A DNA stretch of 64,000 bases, taken from Anthracocystis setariae. Lineage: Eukaryota > Basidiomycota > Ustilaginomycetes > Ustilaginales > Ustilaginaceae. A program made the translations under genes and the position numbers. Numbering within the stretch: position 1 is the stretch's first letter; every line of letters starts with the position of its first letter. The stretch lies in NCBI GenBank assembly GCA_928724745.1, contig CAKMXJ010000039.1, positions 992,001 to 1,056,000 on the forward strand, given 5' to 3'. This document shows positions 1 through 11,200 of this stretch, in pieces. Under the pieces are notes generated by a model. It saw only the letters and a program-made list of their open reading frames with translations. It ran no database searches and was not told the origin of the DNA.

Positions 1-1017
1 GCAGCGCTCCAGTTCATCGACATTCTCAACGATATCGCAGATCGCATCTACCCCGGAGTTACACCTCAGCCTCTGCCCGAAGCTGCTGTCATCGCAAGCA
101 ATGTCGACGAGCAAGATGACGAAGACGCTATGCGCAACGGCGCTGTCGCTACCTCGAGTGTAGACAAGCCCGCCGAGTCTACAGACGCTCGCACGACCAA
201 AGCAAAACACGACGATATCGCAGCGCAGATTGCGGCCGAACTTTCCGATATCAAAACGTCCGAACGATCCACCACCTCTGGACGTCGGAACCACAAGAAC
301 AACGCATCGGTACGCTTCCGCAACATCGAGACCGACACCGAATGTTTGCTCTTCATCTCGGTCTCGCCGCCTCTGGATCCATACAAGCTCGTCTACACTC
401 TGCTGGCAGACGTCGAAGCAACCGGAGAACCACGCTCGCGCTTCATCCAACGTCTAACCCCGGTTTCCACCACCACCACCGCCAACGCCGACACGCTCGC
501 CACGCTCGCTCAATCCATCCTGCCGCACTTTTTCCCCGCCTCAGGTCCCGCCAAAACGTTCAAGATCGACCCACGCATTCGTTCCCATTCGAAACTCAAC
601 CGTAACGACGTCATCCACATCATCGCCGCCTCCATCCCCACCGCCCTATCCGTCGAGCCAGAGCCAGAGCAGAATACCAAGATCCATTCAGCTAACCTTA
701 CCAACCCAGACTACTGGATCGTTGTCGAGGTCGTCAAGAATTGCGCCGCAGTGAGTGTAGTTGGCGAGTACGAGAGGTGGAAAAAGTTGAATGTGCAGAG
801 TTTGGCTCAGGCGACCAATGAGAAGAGGGCAGGCGAGCAGCAGAGGCAGGAGGGAAGGATCCGAGCAAGTCTAGTCCCAAAACACGCAGAGTCCAAGGAA
901 GAGCCAAAACCAGCAGCAGCAATAGTGGTGGCGAAACACGAGGATGCACAAGAGTCGCCAGCTCAACAGTCTCAGGAAGCTCAGGAGGATCCAATGGCAA
1001 ATTTTCGCCTCTTATAA
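1..1017 (+). CDS. TAN1: tRNA acetyltransferase TAN1 (THUMP domain), 5'-partial
   Basis: Frame 1 is open from base 1 to the TAA at 1015-1017, so the start codon lies upstream and 338 C-terminal residues are visible. The first ATG (130) is internal, because the frame upstream reads sensibly as coding. A THUMP-type domain spans roughly visible residues 130-245: a VRFRNIE strand, a YTLLADVEATGE helix, an RFIQRLTPV strand, then FKIDPRIRSHSKLNRNDVIHIIA and a DYWIVVEVVKNCAAVSVV strand. It closes with YERWKKLNVQSLAQ, typical of Tan1/THUMPD1. In yeast Tan1 is the RNA-binding partner of Kre33/NAT10 for N4-acetylcytidine in Ser and Leu tRNAs. The tail after residue about 275 is Lys/Glu/Ala-rich and probably disordered. 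The gene converges on LAA1 with 91 bp between stop codons. Confidence 0.9.
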   Translation, partial: AALQFIDILNDIADRIYPGVTPQPLPEAAVIASNVDEQDDEDAMRNGAVATSSVDKPAESTDARTTKAKHDDIAAQIAAELSDIKTSERSTTSGRRNHKNNASVRFRNIETDTECLLFISVSPPLDPYKLVYTLLADVEATGEPRSRFIQRLTPVSTTTTANADTLATLAQSILPHFFPASGPAKTFKIDPRIRSHSKLNRNDVIHIIAASIPTALSVEPEPEQNTKIHSANLTNPDYWIVVEVVKNCAAVSVVGEYERWKKLNVQSLAQATNEKRAGEQQRQEGRIRASLVPKHAESKEEPKPAAAIVVAKHEDAQESPAQQSQEAQEDPMANFRLL

Positions 1018-1108
1018 TCACATCACACCCACAGCATAGCACCACCTCGTTTGACGGAAGCCGGGATAATCTAAGCTCCCCTCACCAACTTTGTCATGGC
1101 TTTCAACT

Positions 1109-4100
1109 CTAGCTACCGAACGATTTGAGCGCGATCAAAGTGGGTTGAGGTTTGACGTTTGCGTTCGCCTGTGCGCTTCCCATACCCGCTGTGGAAGCTG
1201 CGGTATCGCTTAAGAGTTGGGCTCGAATCGCTGTTTCCAACGCCGCCTTTGTTTGTGGTTCCAAAGCTGCGGTGGCCTGTTTGAATGCTGTTGCATGTTG
1301 ACCTGCGAGGGTGATGAGTTGACGCACCGTGAACGTGTGCAAATCGACACCAGAGCTCGTGGCGGGCGAGAGCAGGACAATGAGCGTCGGAAGGATGATC
1401 GCTAAGCCCTTGGCACGCACATCACCTTCACCGGGTAACGTAGAAACAAACCCGACCAAGGTCTTGATCACATCCTCCACCGCGCCCTTCAACGCAGCGA
1501 TAGGCGTCCCCACCACCGGCCCCTTTGTCGAAACCAAAGGCCCAGCCCTGCAAATAAACTCGATCAACCCTGGCAAAAGTTGGCCCACACAATACAGCAG
1601 TGCCGCATTCCCCCTTGACGACGAAAGGACCACCGTGCGCGCACAGTTCACCGCCGTCAAACCGATCTCCTCAACCCCTTCCCCGAGCGACTGCGACTCC
1701 GACGTCTGCGTCCACTGCTCCACCTCCTCCACGAACGTAAGCAGCTTTTGCACGATCAGGTAGCACGCATGTTCCGCCACCGCCTGCGACACCTTGACAC
1801 TAACAGGAATCGACGTCAGCACCACCACCACCGCGAGCAAGCTGTTCTTGGTCTTGTTCAGCGCGATCCTCCCCGTTCGCGATCGCAGGTCTTCGACATG
1901 CTGCAGAGCCTGGCAGAGGAATCCGTGGATCGCGCGCTGCAGCACATCGCTATTCGGCTTGACGGATTTGCCCGAACGCTCGCAGAGATCCTTGAGTGCC
2001 CCGAGCGACGGACCAACCAGGTCCTGCTCCGTCGTCTCATCCTTGAGCATCTCCGAGTACGAGTAGAAGCCGACGGCGAACAAGTCCTCCTGCAGCGCCT
2101 TCGGGTATAGTCCGACGATACCGATGTACGCCGAGTACGCCACTCTCAGCAGCGCCGTCTTCTCTTCCACCGATCCCCGCGTTGTGCGCACGTTCTGCAA
2201 CACACACACCACAACACGTAAGCACTGGCTGAGTTTAGCCTCGTTCGGCAGCTTGCCCGCCTCCGCCGCCGCTTCGTCCTCCGCTGAGAGCAGCAACTTG
2301 CCATACGAAGCAGCCATGCCGCCGATCGTCTCGAGCACCGACACTTGCACCGCCGGCGGCTCGGTCATCACCAATCGGTACCACAGATTGCACAATTCCG
2401 AAAACAGCGTCTCCTGCAGCAACGCCGTGCCCGCCACCGGCGGCTTGCTCAGTGCCGTCATGGCTCGTAGCGAGATGCGCATCGCCTTTTCGGAGCTGCT
2501 CGACGACCGGGTCGCCAGAGCCTCGAACGCCAGGCCGTACAGGACAAAGAAGAATAGACACGGCTCGCTGCGTGCCTTTGCCGGTTCGGCTGTGGCAGTG
2601 GAAGCGGGCGAGATCTCCCCATCCATGGCGGCTAGAGCACGTCCATCGTTCTCCTGCAGCAATCCGGTCACCGCTTGCAAGATGATATGCCACGAGCGCT
2701 CGTGATATGGCAGCACCACCTCCCGCGCCAACCCGGCGTACTGCGAGTCGAGACTCGCATTGATGGAAGGGCCCGGGCCACCTGGTGCACCGCCCGCATC
2801 CATCTCCGGGTCCGATCGGATCTTGGCATACTCTCGGAGACACGCGATCCAGTAGGGCACGAGCTTGGCGACATGCGGCTTGACGACATCGCCCAGATAC
2901 GCCTGCGTAGCGCTTGCGGTCTGCAGCTCTGCCCACGCCGTGAACACGGCGATCTTGAGCATGGCATTGGCGTTCTGCGATAGATCCTTGACGTCGCCGA
3001 GCTGCGTCATGCTTGGTTGCATGCAGCTCTCCAGCGCCGAAACAAGCTGCTTGAGGATCCTCCCCATGCGGCTCACCTCTTTGATGACGCCGGACGACAC
3101 GAAGACGGCGCACACCTGCACAGCAGCCGCGAGCACTTCGGGCGTCGAATCGGCCAAAAACGCTGGCGTCAACGCAGCGGCAATCGGCGCCTGGTGTTGT
3201 TCGAGCAAGAGCGCCTCTTCGAAGTCCGGATCGCGTGCGAGCTTGAAAGACTCGATGACGTCGCGCAGCACCACCAGACCCTCGAGACGGATCTCGATGT
3301 TGGCCGAAGTGCTTGCGGTGAACGCCATGCGGATCAGATCGACCACGCGGTTGCTCATCAGCAAACGACGCTGGCTGCCCTTGTCTCCGACGCCAGACGG
3401 TGTGCTGAAATGCTCCAACTTGCCTGCGGTGCGCACCGTGACAAACACCTGGTGCAGGCATCGCAGTGCAAACAGCTGTGTGCGCCATCGGCTGCCTCCC
3501 GTTGCATTGAGCTTGACAGCACTCGAGTCGTTGCCAAGATCGATCGTCGCCGCTTCTTCATCTTGCAGCATCGTCGCGAGGCTGGGCAGTGCATCTTTGC
3601 GCCCTACAGCATCGGCTGCGCTCTGCCGTGTAGGCGCGGCAGACATGATGCGCTGGCACAAATCAATCCAACCGCTGGGCGCCAGATCCGCCGTCTTCTG
3701 CAGCCAGCTGATGATCACCTCCCTCGCCCCGTCCAGCTTGGGATCTTCATCCAACTGCGTAAAGAACTCTTCTACGAGCTGGTCGCCACCGATCCTGCTC
3801 ATGGCCAGCGCCTCCCGCTGAACGAGCTGGTAGAAGGCCGTGACAGCCGCTAGCTTGAGCGTGCGCTGCTTGCCCGTCAGCTGCGTCCTCAGCTGCTCGA
3901 TCCACGCGGCCACGTCGACAAACTGCGACGCGAACAAGCCAAAGTGCTGCAGCGCTTTGATGCTCTCCACCACCACGCCCTTATCCGACTCGTGGGAGAA
4001 CTCAGAAAGCAGACAGTGGATGAGGCTGCGAACACGCGCCGAGTCCTGCAGGTCGGGGCCAAGGACACCGATGAGTGCGTTGACGACGCGGCAAATCGCC

Positions 4101-7100
4101 TGATGGGCGGGCAAGTCGGCACGAAGGTTGACCGACCCGGCACTGCCTCCCTCCGGCTCGTGCGTGTCGAGCATGTAGAGCTTGACGAGCATTCCGAGCG
4201 TGCTTGCGACGTACGGACTGTAGCTCAAGCTGGCCGAATCCACAACGACATGCAGAGCCTCGAGCGCATTGTAGTGGACAGTGGGGTGCGGATCGTTGGA
4301 GAGCGACATGAGCACATTGACAATCGTCTTTGTGAGAGGACCAGCGGCGAGACCACCGACCTCCTTGTACACCGAGCCGAACGCCAGCGCACAACCCGCA
4401 CGCGCATCCGGATCGCGGTTGCCCACGATCTGATCGACGAGGAACTGAACCTGACTCGACAAGGCCTGCGAGCCTGCTACGGCCGCCAACTTTCCGTACG
4501 CCTCGCTAGCAACAGCACGCAAGGCAGGATCGGCCTGCAACAGCGCATCTTGGAGCAAATCCTTGACGGCCGAGCTGAGTCGGTCGTTGTTGAATCCGCT
4601 GGGTCGCTTTCCGCCGGCTCCTGTTCCGCCTTGAACTGCGACGCGAAGGGCACCCAGGATGGCGACAACAATGTTGATCTGGATCGCCTGCTTGCGCCCC
4701 GGGTTTTTGTCGAGCTTGGTGCTCTTGCTGTGCGCCAACATGGCTTCGATTGCCGCCACCTGGACACTGCGCTCCTGGTAGGGGAAGAGCGCGGTGAAGA
4801 GCTGAATAGCAGCATCCACCACGCCCGTGGCGGCTGGCGGCGACAGCGGAGCCGATTCTCTTGCCTCGACGATGCCGCCCGACTGGCCAGCATCGTGTGA
4901 CGTCGGGCCGGACGCGCGGAGCGTTGAGTAGAGGAACAGCTCGTCGTGCTCTGCAGCCCCAAGAACAGGTCTCCTTTGCAATGCATCGAGCTGGACCTCG
5001 ACGAGGTCGCGATTGAGCAGATCGATGCGGGCAGTAGCGCCGCAGGCACGCAGCGCGTCGACAGGGTCCGACACGAACGTCTCGGCGTCGCGCTGGAGAC
5101 TGGTGACGCCAAAGGCATAGCCATCAGCCATCTCCCAGACGCTGGTGAAGTTGCCGGCACTGGCGGCGATGGCTGCCTGGGCAGAACTGCCAATGTAGCG
5201 GTCTGGCTCTGCAAATGCCTGGAGGGTAGTCTTGATGAGACCTGCCTGCATAGGCTCCATGGCTGGATTCTGGGCCAGCACGGTGAGACACTGAAGCAAT
5301 CGTCGTCGGAGCAAGAATTCCCGATCCAGCAGCGACAGCGTGGTTCGGTCGGCGCCTGGCGTTTGTTCCTGGAGCAGGTTCGGATTCTGGGCGGCAAAGC
5401 CGTCGACAAAGGCGAGCGTGTTGCTGAGAAGCGCGACGATGCGTCGGGCTGTATCGAGGGTCAATAGGGTGGCGCTGTTGTGCAGAAGAAAGGCCAGGAT
5501 CGAGGTGAGGGTGCATTCGCGGACGTGAAGCAGGAAGGTCCACTCGGCGTCGGAGCGTGTCGACGGGCCAGGTGCAGTGTCCTTCGAGGTGGGCTTGGGT
5601 AGCGAGTTCCTCCAGAGGATGAGCAGCTGAGGCAGATGGAGACGGACGAAATTGGGACCGAGGGACATGAGTGCGCCGACCAGCGTCCATGCAACAGAGA
5701 TTTCGACCGAGGAAACGTTCAACTCGTGATTTCCACTGTTCTTGAGAAGCTGGATGGCGAGCGAGAGCACCTTGGAGCTGATGGCAAACGAAGTGTACAG
5801 CGGGCGTTGCGGAATGACGCTGAGCAGCGCAGCAAGACCCTTTGCGTGACCGTTGGCACGCTTGGTGAGCTGTGCGATGCCGACCGAACCGCCGCCGTTG
5901 GCCAAGGTGGTGAGGTCGCGGTTGAGAAGCTCGAGCACAGCGGCCAGGGTTGGCGAGAGATGAGTGGGAGACACCTGGCACAAGGTTTTGAGACACCAGG
6001 AGGCTTGAACCTGTACGGAACGACTAGGATGGGCGAGGCAGCGGATGAGGGGATCATAGGCAGCATCAAGCACCTGAGGCGGTACGCTGCCAAGCTGGAC
6101 GAGCAAGCCCGAGATCTCGGCGAGCGCCAAGGTCAAGGTGGTCTTGGATGGCGGTTGTTGGTCAGGCATGACGGAGGGCCACCTCTTGAGGAAGTTGTGA
6201 CAGAGATCCTGGATGGCCAGCACCTGCGCCTGCTCACCAAGCATGCGTTCGCCGATGAGCTTGCGCAGGATGATGGCAGCGCCGGTGCGAACGTTGAGCA
6301 CATCTGCGCGAGTGAGCGAAGAGCCGCGTGTGTGATTGGGCAGATCATCGATCAAGTGCTTGAGAATGGCAGCGTAGTTGGAGTTGACCCAGGCTGTACC
6401 GAGTGTTTCGAAGAGCTGAGCGTAGATATCGAGGATGGCGGCTCGTGTTTTGCGGGTGGTGGAGGCGCGCAGGAAAGGGAGCGAGAGCTGATCGAGCATG
6501 CCGACGGGAGTCATCATGGCGCGTGGGGCACTTGCTGCGGCTGCAGCAGCCGATGGTAGGTCATCGTCGCCTGAGTCGTCTTCGATTCCGGCGCCGGCGT
6601 CCTTCTTTTTCTTTGTCTTTTTGGTTGGAGCGGGTGGTGGGGGAGCTTGTTCGATCTGTGTCGATGCTAGCAAGCCAGCGAGCATGCGACTGAGGGCACG
6701 CTTGGTGACAAAGTCGGCGGATTCGATGGCTTTGAGACCGGGTGAGAAGAGGTTCTCCACCTCGTTGCGGGATGTGATGAGTTGAGCGTGCTGGACAATG
6801 GCCAAAATGCAGTCGGCGCAGCCGCGGACAACGGCGCCTGCGCGATCTGAGAGACCGGACCGGAGTGCTTTGATGAGATCTTTGCCAGTTTGGTCGCCGA
6901 GACTTTTGCCAGCAACGTTGAGGGTCTTTTGGAGCGCCAGAAGAGCGTGGTATCGGAGAATGACGGGATGGCTGCTATGTTTGAACACCTTTTGGGTGAG
7001 GTTGACCATGTCGTTGAAGAGCGACATGATTTGCTGACCAAGCGAGCCAAAGACCTCTCCCAATATGTAGAGAGCAGCAACGCGCACTTCACGTTCGGCT

Positions 7101-7522
7101 GTCTTGCCTTTGGCATCTTCAGCAGCCACTTTGACCAGGTTCTGCAAGAGATCGATGAGGGAGCGAGAATCGATGCGGCGGAAGAGCGTCAGCACACATC
7201 GGGCGAGTAGACATCGCGTGGGCCGGCCAGGGCGAGGAATGGATGTGTTGGATGCCACTGCGATAGAAGCGTCGTCTGCTTTGCCAAAGGTGACGCTTGG
7301 ACATGCTAGCTTGAGAACGGCGGCTTCAAAAGCTGATTGGGAGGCCTTGATAGTATCGAGATCTGCTTTAACAAGTGCCTGCTCTGCCTTGGATAGCCAT
7401 TCTAGGACGTAAACCTCGCCCTGATCGGAAGTGGTGGCGGTCTGGAGGCGCATCTCATCGAGCTGGAGGGCATCGGCGTATTGCGCCTGCAAATCGGCTT
7501 GTGTTGAGGGCGAAGGCGACAT
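1109..7522 (-). CDS. LAA1: HEAT-repeat AP-1 accessory protein LAA1/HEATR5-like
   Basis: A single uninterrupted frame of 2137 aa runs from ATG at 7522 to TAG at 1109. The N-terminus (EVYVLEWLSKAEQALVKAD, then RPGRPTRCLLARCVLTLFRR) and the helical repeats throughout match the HEATR5/Laa1 family, whose members are about 2000 residues long. Laa1 binds the AP-1 clathrin adaptor and supports its localisation at the trans-Golgi and endosomes. One clear interruption is a Pro/Lys/Asp-rich linker near residues 295-325 (PPPP, KKTKKKK, then a DDSGDDD run), between two repeat blocks. Many Ala/Leu-rich helical pairs follow to the C-terminus. Other long frames inside this span on both strands are codon-bias shadows. 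The gene is divergent from the UBP2-type gene across about 700 bp. Confidence 0.92.
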   Translation of the reverse strand: MSPSPSTQADLQAQYADALQLDEMRLQTATTSDQGEVYVLEWLSKAEQALVKADLDTIKASQSAFEAAVLKLACPSVTFGKADDASIAVASNTSIPRPGRPTRCLLARCVLTLFRRIDSRSLIDLLQNLVKVAAEDAKGKTAEREVRVAALYILGEVFGSLGQQIMSLFNDMVNLTQKVFKHSSHPVILRYHALLALQKTLNVAGKSLGDQTGKDLIKALRSGLSDRAGAVVRGCADCILAIVQHAQLITSRNEVENLFSPGLKAIESADFVTKRALSRMLAGLLASTQIEQAPPPPAPTKKTKKKKDAGAGIEDDSGDDDLPSAAAAAASAPRAMMTPVGMLDQLSLPFLRASTTRKTRAAILDIYAQLFETLGTAWVNSNYAAILKHLIDDLPNHTRGSSLTRADVLNVRTGAAIILRKLIGERMLGEQAQVLAIQDLCHNFLKRWPSVMPDQQPPSKTTLTLALAEISGLLVQLGSVPPQVLDAAYDPLIRCLAHPSRSVQVQASWCLKTLCQVSPTHLSPTLAAVLELLNRDLTTLANGGGSVGIAQLTKRANGHAKGLAALLSVIPQRPLYTSFAISSKVLSLAIQLLKNSGNHELNVSSVEISVAWTLVGALMSLGPNFVRLHLPQLLILWRNSLPKPTSKDTAPGPSTRSDAEWTFLLHVRECTLTSILAFLLHNSATLLTLDTARRIVALLSNTLAFVDGFAAQNPNLLQEQTPGADRTTLSLLDREFLLRRRLLQCLTVLAQNPAMEPMQAGLIKTTLQAFAEPDRYIGSSAQAAIAASAGNFTSVWEMADGYAFGVTSLQRDAETFVSDPVDALRACGATARIDLLNRDLVEVQLDALQRRPVLGAAEHDELFLYSTLRASGPTSHDAGQSGGIVEARESAPLSPPAATGVVDAAIQLFTALFPYQERSVQVAAIEAMLAHSKSTKLDKNPGRKQAIQINIVVAILGALRVAVQGGTGAGGKRPSGFNNDRLSSAVKDLLQDALLQADPALRAVASEAYGKLAAVAGSQALSSQVQFLVDQIVGNRDPDARAGCALAFGSVYKEVGGLAAGPLTKTIVNVLMSLSNDPHPTVHYNALEALHVVVDSASLSYSPYVASTLGMLVKLYMLDTHEPEGGSAGSVNLRADLPAHQAICRVVNALIGVLGPDLQDSARVRSLIHCLLSEFSHESDKGVVVESIKALQHFGLFASQFVDVAAWIEQLRTQLTGKQRTLKLAAVTAFYQLVQREALAMSRIGGDQLVEEFFTQLDEDPKLDGAREVIISWLQKTADLAPSGWIDLCQRIMSAAPTRQSAADAVGRKDALPSLATMLQDEEAATIDLGNDSSAVKLNATGGSRWRTQLFALRCLHQVFVTVRTAGKLEHFSTPSGVGDKGSQRRLLMSNRVVDLIRMAFTASTSANIEIRLEGLVVLRDVIESFKLARDPDFEEALLLEQHQAPIAAALTPAFLADSTPEVLAAAVQVCAVFVSSGVIKEVSRMGRILKQLVSALESCMQPSMTQLGDVKDLSQNANAMLKIAVFTAWAELQTASATQAYLGDVVKPHVAKLVPYWIACLREYAKIRSDPEMDAGGAPGGPGPSINASLDSQYAGLAREVVLPYHERSWHIILQAVTGLLQENDGRALAAMDGEISPASTATAEPAKARSEPCLFFFVLYGLAFEALATRSSSSSEKAMRISLRAMTALSKPPVAGTALLQETLFSELCNLWYRLVMTEPPAVQVSVLETIGGMAASYGKLLLSAEDEAAAEAGKLPNEAKLSQCLRVVVCVLQNVRTTRGSVEEKTALLRVAYSAYIGIVGLYPKALQEDLFAVGFYSYSEMLKDETTEQDLVGPSLGALKDLCERSGKSVKPNSDVLQRAIHGFLCQALQHVEDLRSRTGRIALNKTKNSLLAVVVVLTSIPVSVKVSQAVAEHACYLIVQKLLTFVEEVEQWTQTSESQSLGEGVEEIGLTAVNCARTVVLSSSRGNAALLYCVGQLLPGLIEFICRAGPLVSTKGPVVGTPIAALKGAVEDVIKTLVGFVSTLPGEGDVRAKGLAIILPTLIVLLSPATSSGVDLHTFTVRQLITLAGQHATAFKQATAALEPQTKAALETAIRAQLLSDTAASTAGMGSAQANANVKPQPTLIALKSFGS

Positions 7523-8226
7523 GGCTAGGCTTGGAGCAAAGGTGCTCGTAGTCAGCCACAGCTAGGCTTGACGAGTCCGGGTTGTGGAGGTGAGACCAGG
7601 ATCTGCTATGCTTTACTGTGCAGAAAAGATGGACAGATGCGTGGTGAGGTGATGTGGTGGTAGTCGAGTGACAAGAAGTGGTGGTGTCCGACCACGCCAG
7701 TTGCCGACCCCACTTTGCAATTTCGCAGTGCACCTGTCACGCGCCCCAACAGCTGCCCCGTGCTCGCAGCCATCCTGCGGTTGGTGGGAGGTATCTGCCA
7801 AACAGATCGGGTTGGAATGAAATGAAAAGGGAGCTGCCCCGATCGATTTGTGAATTGACACGCACTGGCCTCCACCTGAATGCGCCGCAAGGTGAGTGTC
7901 AGCGTTCCTTCCCAGCCGAGCACAGCACAGCAAAGCCTAACCATCCATCCTTGGCACCTCCATCATCAACAAAGCTTTCCTTGCTTGCTCTCTTCCTTAT
8001 CAGGCTGTACATCTCGCGATCGCACAGAACTGCGCTCAGGTCATCGATCAAGACGGTGCTAGTGGCCTGCGCATCTCGAGCCAAATTGCTCTTCGAGTTT
8101 GCGCCTCACTCACGACTACCCGCAACGCATCCCTCGCTAGCCATCATCTGCCCAGAGTTTGGATGGCGCTCTGAAGCAATATTCACACAGAGCGGCTCTC
8201 CTGACGCTCATTCGCGGTCCGGAACC
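7523..8226. promoter_or_regulatory. Divergent intergenic region LAA1/UBP2
   Basis: About 700 bp between the ATGs of LAA1 (minus) and the ubiquitin protease (plus). The plus-strand frame of the protease stays open through it back to 7678, but only from a GTG codon. The translation there is low-quality and Arg/Ser/His-rich, so I read it as promoter and 5' UTR. No RNA gene or repeat was seen. Confidence 0.6.
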
Positions 8227-11200
8227 ATGGGCATGCATCGAAGAAGCTTGACTCCAATCGACATTGTCGACAACGTCACGCAGCCCAACGTCTCGGACGC
8301 CCAAGCAAGCACTCGCAGCCATGCCCACGCCCAAATGGGAACGATCGACATCGCTATCGACCAACATGATCCCAGTACGCTGTTACAGTCCCAACGCTCG
8401 GTGCCTCTGCAACCAACAATCTCGCCCGTACCCTCAAAAGATACATTTGGCGCCTCATTGGCTCGGTCGATAGGCATCAGCGACGCTCCACCATCACCAC
8501 CACCAGCTTACGATCACGCTCTGCAACCATTGACCGAGACTTCCATCCCTAATTCTACAGTTCTAACGCCTGCTCCCACCTACCGTCTCTTGCTACCAAC
8601 AGCACTGCATGATTCCGGCTTGCTCTTCAATCCGCAATTCACCCTCAGCAGACTTCGTGTGGTGAGAGATTCGGCCAAACAAGCCGAGACAGCCGCTACA
8701 ACATCAGCAGCCTCCACAAATGCAATTTCGCACACTGTATCGCCACCCTCCGTCGCCCAGATCGAGGCTTGCAAGCCCCATCCTGATGCCCTCTTTGTCG
8801 CGGAGACGCTCGAGTGGAGGCTCATCCTCGATCAGTCCGACATCGACCGTTCATCGCCTCCAAACCTTACTCTCTACGATGCCTACCATCTCTTCGATGC
8901 TTGCAACCTCGTTCCTGGCTCCGTCTCCATATTCGAGACGGTACCCACTTCGATCCCTGCACAAGACCAACAAAACCCAGTCCAGCTACTCGAGCGCTAC
9001 AGCCCACTTACGCCCGACGCACCGCTACCGGTCCTTGAAGAGTTCAACGCGCACAAGTGCTGGATGACAGGCAAGCGACTCCTCTCCAGTCCTCCGGATA
9101 GCATCGTCACCGTCATCGATCGTCATCTTCTCATGCAGTTCAAAGAGTCTCGCGAACTCAATCCTGCCGTGGGGCTCACCGGCACCGAGACTTTTGTTCG
9201 TGCCCTCCGCGTACTCTTGCGTATCATCGGCAACTTTGTTCACGGAGAAAGAAGAGCTGCACCTACTTCCAGCGCAACACTTACGCAAAAACTCGGATGG
9301 GACGAGCACACCCGCCAAATCCTTCATACCCTAGGCTGGAAGGAGGACCGCATGGCAGATGGCCGCAACGCCATCTTGCCTCCGCTCATGGGCTCCGCTG
9401 CCAAGAAGGATTCCACCGAAGCCATGCCGTCTACTTTGCCTTCTGACTCAACAACGTCCGCTGACTTGCCCATCATTTTGCAAAGACACATCCGTGCCTG
9501 GATCGAGCTCAGTGTTTGGCTAGCCTTTCACCTCCAGCAGCTACGCAAGTCCAAGCCCACCTCTTCGTTGGCGGATGCCTCCGAACCCAGCTTGTCGACC
9601 CGCGTCATCGTGGAATCTGCCTCCGAGTCCATTCTCGACATGATCGGCGAGCGTCAAGATCACATCGACACATCCTTGCCCACGGATCTGTCCGCTGCTA
9701 CCCTCGAAGCTCTTTTCACGCTCGGCGCTTCGAGTCGCACTCGCGATGAGCTGGTCAAGTTCAGCTATCTCTTCAATCTAGAAGCTAGTCCTGCGCGCGC
9801 CGACGAACTCTTTGCCTGTCTCGATGAAGTCTACTCGAACCAGCGCCGCACTTCGCGCTTGCTGGAAGAGCTCGTGGCATACGAACGCAACCAGGGCAAA
9901 TTCTCGCCCCGTGACTTGGACAAGGCCTACGATCGGCTCCATCTCTCTACGCTTCACCTCGGTCCAGATACAGCACGCGATTCGATTCCGATCGATTTCA
10001 TCGTGGACAACTACAAAGCTAGGGCGCGGGAAGTGCTCATCAATGCTGACGCAGCGGAACATGCTGCCGTGAAGGGTGCGCTCAAGATCATCAGCGCCCA
10101 TCTCGGCAACCCTGATCGTCTTGTTCAATTGCTCGATGAAGATGTCGAGATGGACGTTGATCAAGCCTATAGCATGCTCGATGCAAATCCTGAGCTCGAC
10201 GATGCTACCATCCTGGCTGTCTTTGACCTCTATGTAGCTGATGCGCCCAGCCGTCAAGACCTTTTGCGGCACGCCCTTCGCGCTATTGCCGAAGATCGCA
10301 AGAGCGAGTATCTGCGCCACTTTTTGCGCACAGGCGAAAAAGATGCTTCGACCTCCGAGGGTTGGCAGCAGATGCCTTCGGCCGATGTTCCTGCGGGCAT
10401 CGACAACATCGGTAATACCTGCTACCTCAACTCTGTCTTACAGTACTTTTTCTCCATCACCGAGATTCGTCACCGCGTCTTGCAGGCGGCTTCTACTGTC
10501 CGAGCGGATGCAGGCCTGTCCGACTCCGCCACAGATCAGGGCGGCGATGACGAACGCAGGGTAGGAGGTCAGCGTATTACGCCTCGCGAGCTGCAGCGCA
10601 GCCGAAGATTCGTCGCTCAGCTTGGCGAGCTCTTCCATCAGCTCATCCATGTCAATGCTCTGTCTGTCCGTCCAGAGAGGGAGCTTGCTTACCTGGCACT
10701 TGTGTCTTCGCGCGCGGAAGAGCTCGAAGCCGAGCTCAACACCGTCACGGAGAACCCGGACGCAGAGTCAGCGACTCCCCAAGGTGTATCGGTCCCCTTC
10801 TCTGACCCTGCCGAAATTGAGGACGCTCCAGGCAACAGCCCAACAGCCGAAACCGACTTGATGGATACGACGCCTGATACGGTAGCCGCGATCCAGGCTT
10901 TAGCACCAACAGGATCGACGTCGGCACCTCCTTTACCACCGCGTCCAACTCGCGAGGTGCCAGAAGCGACCATCCCACCGCATGCTCGACGCAATTCGCT
11001 CATGCAACTCGGCGCACAGCAGGATGTCTCGGAATGTCTGGACAATTGCATGTTCCAGCTCGAAGTCGCTCTGGCGATCAGCAAGCAGGTTGTCGAAAAC
11101 AATATGGACGTCGACGGCAACGACAATTTGTCCAGTGCGGGTGGAGGCGAGGATCTCTTGACAAACCTCTTCTTGGGAAAGACATGCCAGCGTATTGAAC

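Noticed and set aside
2235..3488. 417-codon minus-strand frame within LAA1 in another phase
   Set aside because: Arg/Gly/Ala-rich out-of-phase reading of the LAA1 coding strand; LAA1 itself is continuous across it.
7678..8226. N-terminal extension of the UBP2-type protein
   Set aside because: Open only from a GTG, with unconvincing composition; the ATG at 8227 has a much better context and begins protein-like sequence.
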